Assembly (NCBI GenBank): GCA_028571685.1 | Contig: CM053154.1 | Span: 15,904,001 to 15,968,000 of the forward strand | Source of the DNA: Heterohyrax brucei | Taxonomy: Eukaryota > Chordata > Mammalia > Hyracoidea > Procaviidae | Reading direction: 5' to 3' | Length of the DNA stretch: 64,000 nucleotides | Shown: one piece after another, positions 29,431 to 42,046 of the stretch | Numbering within the stretch: the stretch's first letter is position 1 | How the letters are laid out: each line of letters opens with the position of its first letter | Program-made: the position numbers and the translations under genes | The notes under the pieces: generated by a model | Database searches by the model: none | Seen by the model: the letters and a program-made list of their open reading frames with translations, nothing else | Told to the model about the DNA's origin: nothing

Positions 29431-29950
29431 TGTCTTAGTTATTTAGTGCTGCTGCAAGAGAAAAAGTATAAGCAGATGACTTTAACAAAGAGAAATGTAT
29501 TCTCTCACATTCTAGGAGGCTAGACGTCCAAATTAAGGGCACCAGCCCCAAGGGAAGGTTTTCTCATTGTGGCAGCTCTTGAAATGGATTCTTGTCATCA
29601 GTCTTCCCCCCTCAAGAATTTTCTCAGCACGGGAACTCTGGGTCCAAAGGGCTTCTTATTTTCTCGGCTCTTGATTTCTGGTGATAAGAGGTCCCTGTGT
29701 CTTTCTGCTTGTCTCTTTTACATTTCAAAAGACCTTGGCTTAAAATGTCACCAAATCTTGTAGATTAAGTCCTGCCTCCTTATCATAACTGCTGTTGCTG
29801 CCACCTTATCAACCATCAGGGAGATAAGATTTACAGCACACACAGGAAAGTCGTATCAGATGACACAGTAGTGGACGATCATGCAGTACTGAAAATTATG
29901 ACCTAGCCAAGTTAACAAATATCTGGGAGGACACAATTCGTTCCATAATA
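29431..29950 (-). mobile_element. Solo LTR, MaLR-like
   Basis: 'tgtcttagttatttagtgct' to 'acacaattcgttccataata', the antisense of the TG..CA LTR family seen at 44733 and 54198, but with a different middle (subfamily). The 5' terminus (right) is degraded. Flanks ccatg/ctgtg give only a weak 5-bp TSD. Confidence 0.72.
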
Positions 29951-31581
29951 CTGTGTGTAATTCATTTGTTCAGTAACTATTTGTTGCTTATACTGTATGC
30001 AAGGCAATAAGAACTTGGGGATGCAAAGATGAGTAAGAGAAGGGGCCAGCACTTGAGCTGTGACAAGTTGTAATTTCCATGACAATATATTCAGTGGTTT
30101 GGGCCTATATGGAAAGAATTAGAAGAAAAGTTTAAGACAATTTTTTTTCTTTTCTTTCTTTACCAACTACCTGTTTTCATCATTAATTTATTCTTTGCTT
30201 ACCTAATAAGTATGTGGTTATTTACCTACTGAATAGTCAACTCTTCAGTTTATGAGCAGGTCTAAACGTAGACAATTAATATATTCTTCCATGTCTAGTC
30301 TCTTATTGCAATTTCTATGAAAACTTCTGTTAATTTCCATGAGTTATTTATAGTGACTATTTGGAAATTTTGCTGTAGATTTCAACATTTATATAACTTT
30401 CTGAAAATTTTGAAAATATGTTTTATAGTAATACTTAAAATGTAAATTGTATTGTATCTAAATATACAGTGAAACATAAATCCTTGTTTCTACTTAAAAC
30501 AATTTGCTAAATTGTTCCTTTATCAGGATAAAACTGCTTTGTGCTTTCAATGTTTAACATGACTGTCATAGTCCTAGCACAATAGTATCACATTTTAAAA
30601 GCCAGACGCTGCCATTATTTTCCCTCTGTGATGCCATAGACAGTTGAAACGTTTCATCATCATTTAGATGGCTCATAAACCTTATCTTTTATTTGACATT
30701 GCAGGTGTGTTGCTAATAGAATATAGAGAACTCTTTAAGATGGCTAAAGGACACAAGCAATTAGCATTTAAATAAAAGATCTCACTAAGAGACGTTTTAA
30801 ACAGAAAATAAACTGGTTACTTCATAGGTAACAGTAAGTCATTCTGGAAGAGAATTGAATAGAATGCATAAAGAGAGTGAAAGGAATTTGAGTATCTGAA
30901 AGCCTATAAGGAAATACTGCAAATCATTAGAATGACCAAAGAAGTTGTGTATATATGAATATCATCTTTTAAAAATGTCAAGATTAAACCAATATTCCGT
31001 TTATTGACAGCCCTATAATTCCATGCCTGTTGTATCTCTATTCTACTTGTTAAATGGGAACATGTACAGAGTCCCTAGATCTTTTGATAATCTACCATTT
31101 CCTTTTTCAAAGTGTTAACACAAAGAAAAGCAGGAAACAGCTGAGATCCCCATACTGGATTGTCTCAGCTCCTAGTGAATAAATGCAAGGGTTGTGCACC
31201 CAGGATGCAAACACTCGTAAAAGAGATTCATGGTGATATTCTTAGAAGAAATTAGTAAAACCTAAGAGAACTTGTCAGAAGAATGTCCTAAAGAAGATTT
31301 TATTTCAGTAATTGTTATATTTGAAATGCTTTCATTTTCTTTTGTGATGTCTTTTATCTTACTTAGATGCTATTACTCACAAAATATGATATTTCAGTCC
31401 AGAAGGCTGCAAGTGTAAATGAGATATAATATTCTCATATAGAGAGTAGATAGTGGGATCCACATCTCCTGTTTCACAGTGTAAGCTGATTAACATAGAG
31501 ATCAGAAAGCTGGTTTCAACTTCCCTCAAATTAAGTGCTCACTCTGATATTTGTACATAGCTCATCAGGGATCTTTATTTA
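29951..31581. other. Intergenic DNA, no recognised gene
   Basis: AT-rich, few repeats apart from a weak old relic at 29955-30060. One of the least repetitive long stretches of the window. Confidence 0.5.
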
Positions 31582-31790
31582 GTTGTTGTCATTGTTATTG
31601 GGGGACATTGATTCCATTCAAACTCATAGGTATCCCATGTGACAGAGTAGAAATTCCCCATATGATTTCCTAGGTTGTAGTCTGGATGGGAGCAGATTGC
31701 CAGGGCTTTCTCCCACAGACCTTCTGGGTGGGTTCAGACTACCGACTTTGCAGTTGGCAGCCTAGTATTTAACTATTGCATCACCAGCAT
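31582..31790 (+). mobile_element. AfroSINE-family element (long variant)
   Basis: 'gttgttgtcattgttattgg', 'gatttcctaggttgtagtct', 'gcagattgccagggctttct' and 'tattgcatcaccagcatc'. Confidence 0.72.
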
Positions 31791-32090
31791 CAGTCTCTAA
31801 TTGGTAAACCATCCCCATGTTTTAAAGGATGGCGTAGGAATTCTGTGCTTTGGCAGTGATGTTATAGCTTTATGTAGAGGACATGAGAAATGACCACAAG
31901 TGGCACTCAGAAAGTGTTCATTGAAGACCAACTGTACAGCAGACCCTGTGCCCCAGCAGTGGACATAATAAATGAACTCTCTGATCTTGTAGTAGCTACA
32001 AGCCTAGGGGGCAAGGTGAAACAAAGAACAAAAATTCACTAATTCAATACAAGTGAAATAAATGTAGCTGTAAAACCTAACCAGCACAGG

Positions 32091-32222
32091 GTTGCTGTTG
32101 TTAGCTGATTCCTAGTCATGGCCACCCTATCTATGTACAGTAGGCGAGCTCCATAGGGTTTTCAAGTATGTGACCTTTCAGAAACTGATCACTGGGCCTG
32201 TATGCTGAGGTACCTATGGGTC
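32091..32222 (+). mobile_element. AfroSINE-family element, truncated
   Basis: 'gttgctgttgttagctgatt', 'tagggttttcaagtatgtga' and 'gatcactgggcctgtatgct'. The end is replaced by RTE sequence. Confidence 0.65.
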
Positions 32223-32224
32223 CT

Positions 32225-32548
32225 TAAGCAAGAAGAATCACTCTAGCCCATCTTGAGGACTAAGGGCATCTGATCCAAGCCATAGTATTTCCAGTTGCCC
32301 ATATGTGTGCAAAGGCTGAACAACGAATTAAGAATATTGAAGCACTGATGCCTTTGAATTATGATGTTGGCAGAGAATACTGAATATACCAAGGATTTCC
32401 AGAAGAATGAACAAATCTGTATTGGAAGTAGTACAGCCAGAATACCTCCTGGAAGCAAAGATGCTTTGGCTGTGTTATCAAGAGGGACTAGTCCTTGGAG
32501 AAGGATTATGCTTGGTGAAGTAGAGGATCAGGAAAAAGAGAAAGGTCC
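32225..32548 (+). mobile_element. RTE fragment, sense orientation
   Basis: 'ttgaattatgatgttggcag', 'gaatactgaatataccaagg' and 'cttggagaaggattatgctt' are sense RTE ORF sequence lacking the 3' tail. It faces the large antisense RTE at 34194 across an L1 segment. Confidence 0.75.
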
Positions 32549-34193
32549 TCTACAAATCATAATCACAAACACTCAAACTCCGGAAGATAAGCTAGGTAAT
32601 TGGGATCTTCTAAAGATTAAACACTTCAGGCTCATCAAAAGAGTACTACAGAGTCGGGGGCGGGGGGACAGCAGGAAATAGCTACTACAATACAAGGTAA
32701 GGTGTAAATCTCTAAAATCTCCAAGAAAACGCAACACCTCTGCAGCAAAAAGAGAAATAATCCAGGTAACATTTGGGCAAATGAATAGACACTTCATGAA
32801 AGAAGACATCCAGAAAACACATGAGGAAATGCTTGCATTCACTGGCCATTAGAGAAATGCAAATCAAAACCATGTTGAGATACAATCTTACCCCTGTATT
32901 ACTGGCACAAACCAAAAAGTAGGAAATAACAAATGCTGGAGAGGCTGCAATGAGATCAGAACTCTTATGCACCTCTGGTGGGAATGCAAAATGACACAAC
33001 CATTTTGGAAAACAATATGGTGCTTCCGTAGAAAGCTAGACATAGAAATACCATGTGACACTACTGAGGTCAACTCTTAGGACAAAAATGGACTAGACTG
33101 AGAGAGATAATGTGACTATATGGTGGGTGTACTTTATGGTTCTGTGCATCTATAGGAGGCTGTCCTACTGGTCTCTTTCCAGATGGGAGAGAAGAAGTTG
33201 AAGAGGAGGCGGAAGGAGCTTGTTAAGAGGATATGACAGGTATAAAATGAAAAGGAGGAGTGTGCTGGCTCGAGGCAAGGACAGCAGAAGAGCTGTAAAT
33301 AGATAGGCATGCAAAATTGATTTGGATTGTACACTTTCACTTAATCCCAATAACAACAACAAAAAGAAAGAAATGCCATATGATTCAGAATCCAACTCAG
33401 GAATATAATCCTATAGAAAGAGGAGTCACCACATGTATAGACATTTGCATACTCATGTTCATGACAGCATTCTTCACAACAGCAAAAATATGGAAACAAC
33501 CTAGAGGTCCATCCAGCTGATGAATCGCTAGACAAACTGTGGAACCTACAATGAAGTATTACACAACAATAAAGAACAGTGATGAATCTGTGAAACATCT
33601 CATAACATGGAAGAAACAGTAGGGCATTATGCTGAGTAAAATACATCAATCACAAAGTGACAAATATTGTATGAGACCACTACTGTAAAAACTCATGAAA
33701 AGGTTTACACACGAAAAGCAACAATCTTTATTACTTTCATGAGGGATGGGAGGGATGAAGATGAGAAAACACTAAATAGGCAATAATTAAGTGGTAAATT
33801 TGGTGGAGGGTAAGACAGTATACAATACTGGGGGAGCCAGCACAACTTGTACAAGGTAAGGCCATGGAAGCTCCATAGACATGTCCCAATACCTAAGGGG
33901 TGAATGGGCTGAGGGCTGTGGGGACCATGGTCTCAGAGAACATCTAGCTTAATTGGTGTAACGTAGTTTAAAGAAAAAGTTCTGTATTCTGCTTTGGCGA
34001 GTAGTATCTGGGGTCTTAAAAAGCCTGTGAGCAGCCATCTAGGATATCCCACCAGTCTCACCCTTTCGGGAGCAAGAAAGAGTCAAGAAGACTAAAGACA
34101 CAAGAGATTAGTCCAAAGGACTCATGGAACACATCTTCAATGGCCTGTAGTAGGCTGAGTCCATCACCACTGGCTACCAGCACGGACTGCTCT
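32549..34193 (+). mobile_element. L1 ORF2 C-terminus and 3' UTR, no poly(A)
   Basis: Starts in ORF2 ('cggaagataagctaggtaat'), runs through 'aatggactagactgagagag' type rearranged 3' UTR, more ORF2 end ('ggaaacaacctagaggtcca', 33340-33690) and 3' UTR 'gggaccatggtctcagagaa' to 34193. The ORF2 end is interrupted at 33080-33350 by a 3'-UTR-like block, so the order is scrambled. Stops throughout. Confidence 0.7.
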
Positions 34194-37012
34194 GATATTC
34201 TTCTCTAACACCACAACTGAAAGGCATCAATACTACTTCAGTCTTCCTTATTCATTGTCCGGCTTTCACATACATATGATGCGATTGAAAATACCATGAC
34301 TTTGGTTAGGTGCACCTTAGTCTTCAAGGTGATGTGCTTGGTTTCTAACACTTTACAGCAAATTTGCTCAATGCAATCCATCTTTTGATTTCTCGACTGT
34401 TGCTTTCATGGATGTCGATCACGGATTCAAGTAAAATGAAATCCTTTCCAACCTCAGTCTTTTATCTCTTTGCCATAATGGTGCTTATTGGCCAGTTGTG
34501 AGGATTTTTGTTTTCTTTGTGTTAAGATGCAATCCATACTGAAGTCTGTGACCTTTGACATTCATCAGAGTTTCAAGTCCCCTGCACGTTCAGCAAGCAA
34601 GGTAGCAAAGTTGTGTTATCTGCATAATGCAGATTGTTAATGAGTCCTCCAATCCCAATGCTCTGTTCTTTTTCACAGAGTCTGGTTTCTCAACTATTTG
34701 CTCAGCATAAAGATTGAATAGGTATAGTGAAAAAGCTGCAACCCTGACACATACCTTTCCTGGCTCTAAGCCACACATTATCCCCTTGTTCTGTCTGAAA
34801 AATTGCTTGTTGATCGATGTACAGGTTCCTCCTGAGTACAATTAAGTGTTCTGGAATTCCCATTCTTTGCACTGTTGTCTGTAATCTGTTTTGATTCACA
34901 CAGTCAACAGCCTTTGCACAGTCAAAACACAAGCAAACAGCCTCTGCTTTCAAGCAGAATCTATTTGACATCAGCAATGATATCCTTGGTTCCGTGTCCT
35001 CTTCTGAATATGGCCTGACTTTCAGGCAGTTCCCTGTTGATATACTGCTGTGGCCCCTTTTGAATGATCTTTAGCAAAATTTTACTTGCATATGATATTA
35101 ATGATATTGTCTGATAATTTCCACATTCGATTGGATCACCTTTCTTGAGAATAGGCATATATATGGATCCCTTCTAGTTGGTTGGCCAGGTAGCTCTTTC
35201 CAACATTTCTTGGTATACATGAGTACTTCCAGTGCTGCTTTTCTTTGTTGAAACGTTTCAGTTGATAGTCTACCAAACCTTGAAGTCTTGGCTTTTGCCA
35301 GTGCCTTAAGTGCAGTTTTGACTTCTTCCTTCAGTACCATCCCTTTTTGAACATATGCTGCCTCTTGAAATGATTGAACATCAATCAATTCTTTTTGGTG
35401 TAATGACTCTGTTGGTATTCCTTCCATCTTCTTTTGATGCTTCCAACATTATTCAAGTATTTTCCCTGTAGAATCCTTCACTGTTGCAACTTGAGGCTTG
35501 AATCTCTTCTTCAGTTCTTTTAACTTGAGAAGTGCAGAGCAAGTTCTTCCCTTTTCGTTTTCTATCTCCAGTTCAAAGCATACGTCATTGTAATACTTTG
35601 TCTTCCCAAGCTGCCCTCTGAAATCTTCTGTTAAATTCTTTTACTTCACTATTTCTTCCTTTTGCTTTAGCTACTCAACATTCAAGAGCAAGTTCAGAGT
35701 CTTTTCTGACATCTGTTTTGGTCTTTTAGGTCTTTTTAATGACCTCTTGTTTCCTCGTGTCTGATTTCCTTTCACAACTTGTCAGGTCTTTGGTCATTAG
35801 TGTCGAATGCATCAAATCTATTCTGTGATGGTCTCTAAACTCAGGTGGGATATACTCAAAATTGTACTTTGGCTCTCATGGGCTTGTTCTAATATTCTTC
35901 AGTTTCACCTTGAACATGCATATAAGCAGTTGATGGTCTGTTCCACAGTCAGCATCTGGCTGGTAATATTGAGCTTATGTGGTCGATTTGTATGCTGTCT
36001 GGTGAGGTCCATGTGTACAGTTGCTGTTTATGGTGGTGAAAAAAAGCATTTGCAATGAAGAAGTCATTGGTCTTGCAAAATTCTATCATTCTATCTCTGG
36101 CATCATTTCTATCACCACAGCCATGTTTTCCAACTACTGATCCTTCTTTGTTTCCAACCTTCAAATTCCAATCACCAGTAATTACCAATGCATCCTGATT
36201 GCATATTCAGTCAATTTCAGACTGCAGGAGTTGTTAAAAATCTTCAATTTCTTCATCTTTGACCTTAGTGGATGGTGTGTAAATTTGTGTAGTAGTCATA
36301 TTAACTGACCATCCTTGCAGATGTATGGACATTATCCTATCACCGACAGCATTGCACTTCAGGACAGATCTTGAAATGTTCTTTTTGGTAAGAGATGCAA
36401 CATCATTCCTCTTCAAATTTTCATTCCTAGCATCATAGACCATATGATTGTCTGATGTAAAATGGCCAATATCAGTCCATTTAGGCTCACTAATTCCTAG
36501 AATATGAATATTCATGTATTCCATTTCATTTTTGAAGGTGTCTAATTTTCCTAGATTCACACTTTGTACGTTCCATGTTCCAAATATTAATGAATGTTTA
36601 CAGCTATATTCTCATTTTGAGTCATGTCACATCAGCAAATGAAGGTCCTAAAATTCTGACTCTGTCCTCATCATTAAGGTTGACTCTAAGAAGGCAGCTT
36701 TTCCCCAGATCTCTTCAGAATGCTTTCCAACCTGAGGTTCTCATATTCCGGCAGTATATCAGATAGTGTTCCACTGCTATTCGTAAGGTTTCCACCAGCC
36801 AAGCCAAGTGCCATCGGATTTCCACCAGCTAGTTCTGTTCAGAAGTAGATTGCCAGGTCCGTCTTCCTAGTTTGTCCTAGTCTGGAAGCTCAGCTGAAGC
36901 CTGTCTGAGGGTGACCCTGTTGGCATCTGAATATTGAAGGGGCGTTGCTTTCAGCGTTGCAGTAACACAAAAGCCCCCACAGTATGACAAACTGACGGAC
37001 ACACAGAAGTGT
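34194..37012 (-). mobile_element. Long RTE LINE, 5' end present, 3' end missing
   Basis: Antisense RTE of 2.8 kb. Right: 5' region ending 'agtatgacaaactgacggac'. Then endonuclease and reverse-transcriptase coding parts. Left: abrupt end inside the ORF at 'gatattcttctctaac', with no 3' UTR or TTG tail. A short SINE stub lies at about 36797-36815 ('gccaagccaagtgccatcgg'). It is the most complete RTE in the window. Confidence 0.88.
34590..36560 (-). pseudogene. RTE ORF (endonuclease plus reverse transcriptase), broken
   Basis: N-terminal AP-like endonuclease: residues ILGISEPKW (36560-36234 frame), then GDWN (36188 frame) and IDHI, the expected catalytic Asp/Asn and Asp-His positions. Reverse transcriptase: PILKKGDPIECGNYQTISL (35158 frame), FDCAKAVDCVNQNRL (34977 frame) and GMCQGCSFF. 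At least six frame changes or stops separate these blocks. The usual FADD-type catalytic box lies near 34600 but is degraded. Non-functional. Confidence 0.85.
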
Positions 37013-37019
37013 TGCAGAA

Positions 37020-37240
37020 TCTTCAGATCTCTTACTCTGATCCTCCTCTTTCCACCTTATAAGGACTCTTGTGGTTATATAGAGCCCATCCTGGTAATCT
37101 AGAATAATCTTTCCATTTTGACATCCTCAAGTCAATTTTCCCTGCAAAAATCCTTTTTTTCCATGTAAGGTAACATATTCACAGGCCTCAAGATTAGGGC
37201 ACACACATTTGGAAGGAAGCATTATTTTGTCTACCCCAGT
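37020..37240 (-). mobile_element. MLT1/MaLR-like LTR fragment
   Basis: 'ccaccttataaggactcttg', 'gcccatcctggtaatctaga' and 'gtaacatattcacaggcctc' follow the antisense MLT1-type LTR order. It starts right where the RTE 5' end stops. Confidence 0.6.
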
Positions 37241-37832
37241 AGTTATGTATATTTAAATATCATACCTTAGAATTTGGCTTAGAATTTACAAGAAGCAACA
37301 TATAGTTCTCTTCATAGAAAACTGAGTGTGCCACAGTGAAAAGGTGAGATGAGGAGGAAACCTCTGAGTCATACATGAAAGACTTAAAGTATACCTGTAT
37401 CCTAAGAACTTTCTGGAATACTATACAAATGTCATTTCCCTCTCTGATTTAGCAATAACCAGTACTAAATAGATGAAATAATTGAAAATAGGAATGAGTT
37501 GGCACAATATGGGAAGAAGGAGTGAGGAAGAGGGGAGAGAATGAAAATATCACTCATCTAAAGACTGCATTAGGGCTCAAGAAGAGAGGAAGACAGAATG
37601 GCGACCCTCAAAAGGATAAATCTCAGTGAAGATGACAGGGTGGCCAGGTGATCTCCAATCTTTTCCAGATCTATTGCCTCCCAATCTGGGATACTAAGGG
37701 ACAAAGATCACACACACAAAAATATCAACAAAGGAAGAGAATGACAATTTGAATGTCCTCTGCAGTTTAATGTCCAAGGAAATACTTAGAATTGGTTTAT
37801 GTATTAAGATGTATAAGGACTAACTTGAAATA
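37241..37832. other. Intergenic DNA, no recognised gene
   Basis: Purine-rich around 37500-37620. Nothing recognised. Confidence 0.5.
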
Positions 37833-38155
37833 CTGGTGGTTCAGTGGTAGAACTTTTGCCTTCCATGCAGGTGATCCGGGTTCAGTTTCTGCATGACATA
37901 CCTTACGTGCAGCCACCACCTGCTTGTCAGTGGAAACTTTCATGCTACTGTGATGGTGATGCTGAACAGGTTCTAGCGGAGCTTTTAGACTAAGACAGAC
38001 TAGGAAGAAAGACCTGGCAATCTACTCCTAAAATCAGTCAGTGAAAACTCTGTGTATCCCAATGGTCTGATGTGTAACCAGGAAGTGACTAGTTCCACTG
38101 TGCATTCGGCCACCATGAGGTGGGGGCCAACTCAACAGCAAAGCTATCAACAGTA
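37833..38155 (+). mobile_element. tRNA-Gly-headed SINE with RTE-like body
   Basis: The head 'tggtggttcagtggtagaac' matches a tRNA-Gly 5' half (A box), and 'gatccgggttcagtttctgc' a degraded B box. The body has 'agcggagcttttagactaag', 'acagactaggaagaaagacc', as in the RTE 5' end, and the tail 'gggggccaactcaacagcaa'. Distinct from AfroSINE. Mutated acceptor-stem partners show it is not a working tRNA gene. Confidence 0.8.
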
Positions 38156-40205
38156 ACAAGGGATAGCTTATCTGCTCTGGGAGGGCAGGAGTCATATCGG
38201 ATGGGTCTTTACATGCCAAACACTGCCTTATACACAGTGGGAGTAAATGTCCTCAAACAAAAAGCCCAGAGGAACAGTAGACTGTGAATTCCAGGAGGGA
38301 GGTCCTGTTGATCTTTCTACCTCCAACTCCCTGTTCTTGGAACGTGTCAGGCGAAGAGCAGGTGCCTGGTAACTCTGTGTTCAGTGAATAAGGAAAATGA
38401 ACACATGTAACACATTTGGTGTAAACAACAGCCTTATATTTAAATGTTAATTTTAACAGCCAGAAAATGCTGCAAGCCAGTACTCAGTGTGGAGTTCTGG
38501 CATTTTCACGTGATGTATCAAAGTCCAAGGGTTCTGATGATTCTAAAGGCCTGTATTCCTGTGTACAAACAGGGTGGCCAGATTAAGGAAATAAAAATAC
38601 AAGCCACTCAGTTAAATCTGAATGTCACTATAAACAAAAGTTTTGTTTTATTTTGTTTTTTAGTGTTTGTACCCAGAATTGTGCGGTGCCAGGTTTATAA
38701 AGTCACATTGTGTTGAATCTTAGGTCTAAGTTATAACTTCGTAAAGACGATATGCTCTTAATGATAGCGTTATGAAGGCGGAAATGGGAAGAGCTTTCAT
38801 TAGCCTGTGTACAAAATAGCAGTAGAGGGTGGTGGAGACCAGCTGTGTTGCACTGTGCTGTTTTAATGGCACGCTTTTCCATGAGTGGGTGCCCATTGAG
38901 AAGAACTGAAACCCAAAGGCTCAAAAATTCGGCAAAGCTACCAGGCAACAGTGGTCAGCAAGGATAAAATCTGAAGGGGAGGTCAGTGAGGCAGGTGTGA
39001 ACTGGTGCACCCGTATTACCTAAAGCACCCGGGACTCCACAAGGCAGGACCAGGACAGAGAGCAAGAGGGGATGGAGAGAATCATGCCATGTGGGCCTCG
39101 ATACAGTGTCAGCCCCAATGGCCACTTTCATTTTACGTGCGTGTTGCTCTTTAGTCTGTAGAATGGAGCTGGCGTGCTCTCTCTGTCAACGGCCTGTCTT
39201 CATAAAGCTCTATTGCTGGTGAAGCTATTCGCTGTTTTTGTTAGAAAGGGCACAGTGTTGCTGCATTCGTTTGAGCTTGATCCGGAGACTATCGATGCCT
39301 TTTTTTTTCCATTAGGCATTTAGATGCTACCTGGCTGTTAGGCCTGAAAATACCAGATGGGGCTTGGGAGCAAAGCAGACACTGTTGTCATAGAAACGAG
39401 ATGCTATCCCAGATCTACGCAGCTGCCTTTTTTTTTTTTCAATGTGAGGACTTCTGATAGGAACAAGTACTGATAAAATATAGAGATTTTCCCCACATGC
39501 ACACTCACCCACCTTGGAAAATAGAGTTACATTTTCAAATGTTGCATAGATAATCCATTAATATGTCCCTCAGCTGAAAGCCTAAAACTATGGACAGTGA
39601 TTGGATTTTCAGGTCTTCTAATCAGAGTATGTAGTGTAGGCTTTGACGTCATCTTCTTCCCCTAAACTGCGATGATGCATTTGTCCTGTCCCAGAATGAG
39701 ACAATATTCTTTGTAGCCAAGAGAGCCTTAGCTTTGACATTCCTGGAAACAAATGCAGCCAAAGTGTTGGTAATCACTCTGTGATGCCTGTGCCTGGCAA
39801 GAGGCTGGGGAGTGACCTCTGATTCTCTGAATTCCCCACACTGGCTCACCGAATGCTGAGCACGCAGGAGGGAAAGGTGAATTCTTGTGGCTGGCGAAAA
39901 TGAATTGAATTCTTGTGGCTGCCTGTCCAAGCTTGAGGGAGGGGACTACTGGTCATTTCTTCACTGCTGCCTTGTCTCTTTCTGGCAGTGATGTGCCCTC
40001 AGGGGACTTTGACTATTGAGGAAGTGCTCAACACAGATGGGGAGAGGGGGCAGCAATATTTTCCAAGGGCAAGACAGCTTTTGTGTCCCCTCACCTGCAA
40101 CACACTTGTTGGAGAACTGGGACTAATGAGAGGATCTGAAAGCTCTGGCTTGAACAGTTGTGTTTAGCAGCAAAAGAATATTAAACTAGAGCTCATTTTA
40201 GGTTA
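38156..40205. other. Intergenic DNA, repeat-poor
   Basis: Roughly 2 kb with almost no recognised repeats and a more balanced base composition, notably 39000-39500 and 39600-40150. T-runs at 39299 and 39428. An RFX-like motif lies at 39384. No exon with plausible splice sites is recognised. Confidence 0.5.
39384..39397 (+). promoter_or_regulatory. RFX X-box-like motif
   Basis: gttgtcatagaaac is two bases from the palindromic X-box gttgccatggaaac bound by RFX factors, which drive ciliary and sperm-tail genes. Distance to the CCDC172 start is about 15.8 kb, so any link is speculative. Confidence 0.3.
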
Positions 40206-40705
40206 ATGATTCCAGTATTCATTTCCTGTAGTTGCTATATACAAATGACTACAAATTTAGTGGCTTAAAGCCAACACAAAATTATTCTCTGGCAGTTCTA
40301 AAGGTCAGAAGTCCAAAATCAGCGTCATTATGCTAAAGGCAACATGTCAGCAGGGCTGGTGCCTTCTGGAGGCTGTAAGGGAGAATCTGTTTACTTGTCT
40401 TTTCCCACTTTCAGAAGCCACCTGTGTTCCTTGGCTCATTCCTTCCACGATCTTCAAAGTCAGCAGTATAGCATCTTGCTTCCATGATTACATTAACTTC
40501 TTCTCCAGTAGTCAAGTCTTTCTCTGCCTCCCTTTTTTCCCTTATGATTGTATTTCGGGCCTACTGGATAATCCCAGATAATCTCCCCATCTCCAGGTCC
40601 TTAATTTAATCACTTTTGCAAACTCTTTTGCCACACAAGGTTAAAGTTTGTAGGTTAAGGACATTAGGACATAAGTATCTTCAGGAGCCATTATTCAACC
40701 TATCC
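40206..40705 (-). mobile_element. MLT1/MaLR-like LTR
   Basis: 'tcatttcctgtagttgctat', 'gttctaaaggtcagaagtcc', 'ggtccttaatttaatcactt', 'aggttaaggacattaggaca' and 'ccattattcaacctatccca' follow the antisense MLT1-type LTR from end to end. Highly diverged. Confidence 0.72.
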
Positions 40706-40776
40706 CAGTTCTCAAATCTAGAATTACTTGGGAAGCTTTTCAAAAATAAAGATTGCCAGGCCCTGCACCAGATTAC

Positions 40777-41831
40777 TGTCATGGATTGAATTATGTTCCC
40801 GCCACCCCCAAAATGTGTCTATCGATTTGGCTGGACCATGATTCCCACTACTTGTGTGGTTGTACTCTGTTGTGTGATTTCCCTATGATGTTGTTGTTAG
40901 GTGCTGTTGTATTGGTTCTGATTCATAGCGACCCTATGCACAACAGAATGAAACACTGCCTAGTCCTGCAACATACACACAATTGTTTTTATGTTGAAGC
41001 CAGCTGTTGAAGCCGCTGTGTCGAGAGTCTTGCTCTTTTTTTGCTGACTCTGTACTTCACTAGGTATGATGTCCTTCTCCAGGGATCAAGCCATCCTGAC
41101 AATGTGTCCAAAGTGTGTAATATGCAGTCTTGCCAGACTTGCTTCCAAGGAGCACTCTGATTGTACTTCCTCCAGAGCAGATCTGTTTATTCTTCTGGAA
41201 GTTCATGGTATACTCAATATTTTTCTCCACCACCTCAATTCAAAGTTGTGTCAGTTCTTCTATCTTTCTTATTCATCGTCCAGCTTTCACATGCACATGA
41301 TGTGATTGGATCAGGAGCACTGTAGCCTTCAAGGTGACATCTTTGCTGTTCAACACTTTTCCTATATTATAAATTCTAATCTCTGCCTGTGGTCTATATT
41401 GCAAGATTGGATTAGTTTAAAGAGGTTTAGGATGGGGTAGTAATACTCTTACCCAAGTCACATCACCAGTGTAAGGGAAATTACCCTAAAGTGTGGCTTC
41501 TATCTCCTTTTATCCTTCAAGAGATGAAAGGGAAGGGAAGAGAGGCAAATAGAGAGTTGGGGAACTCATGTGATCAAGAAAACAGTGCCAGGAATGGCGC
41601 ATGTCCTTCGAGCCTGAGGTTCCTGAACTGAGATGCTGTCAGACCAAAGAAAGACTGATGTGACACAAGGTCCTTCCTCCAGAGCCAGCTGAGAGAGAGT
41701 ATGCATTTCCCTAGAGTTGGCACCCTGAATTCAAACTTCTAGCCTACTGGACTGTGAAAGAATAAACTTTTCTTTTTTACAGCCCTTGGCTCATGACATT
41801 TCTGTTAGAGCAGTACTAGATAACTAAGACA
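40777..41831 (+). mobile_element. Solo LTR, split by an RTE insertion
   Basis: TGTCATGGATTGAATTATG at left, TAACTAAGACA at right, same family as 44733 and 54198. The LTR is interrupted at 40890-41356 by an RTE. Inside: 'ctgtgaaagaataaactttt' polyadenylation signal. Flanking 5-mers attac/accac give a weak TSD. No internal viral region. Confidence 0.82.
40890..41356 (-). mobile_element. RTE 3' part, inserted in the LTR
   Basis: Antisense RTE from 'gttgttgttaggtgctgttg' to 'gctgttcaacac'. Diverged TSD tttccctatgat (40878-40889) versus ttttcctatatt (41357-41368). The insertion is younger than the LTR. Confidence 0.85.
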
Positions 41832-42046
41832 ACCACCCCATCAGAATTTCTTAGGGTGCAGACCTGGGAATCTCTGTTTTGTAAAATACCATCCTGTTGA
41901 AAATTCCCATTAAGAGCTGCTTCATTCCCAAGCACATGCAATGAGCATTTGGTAACATTGTGAGAGACTGGATTCTCCAGATTATGTTCAGGGGCAAAAT
42001 GTGTGTGTCTGGTGGGGCCGGAGGCTGTTGGTGGCAAGGACATAGT

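Noticed and set aside
34590-36560. A functional reverse transcriptase gene
   Set aside because: Recognisable RTE domains, but scattered over several frames with stops and no 3' end.
37833-37905. A possible tRNA-Gly gene
   Set aside because: A and B boxes are mutated, the acceptor stem does not close, and the sequence continues into a SINE body.
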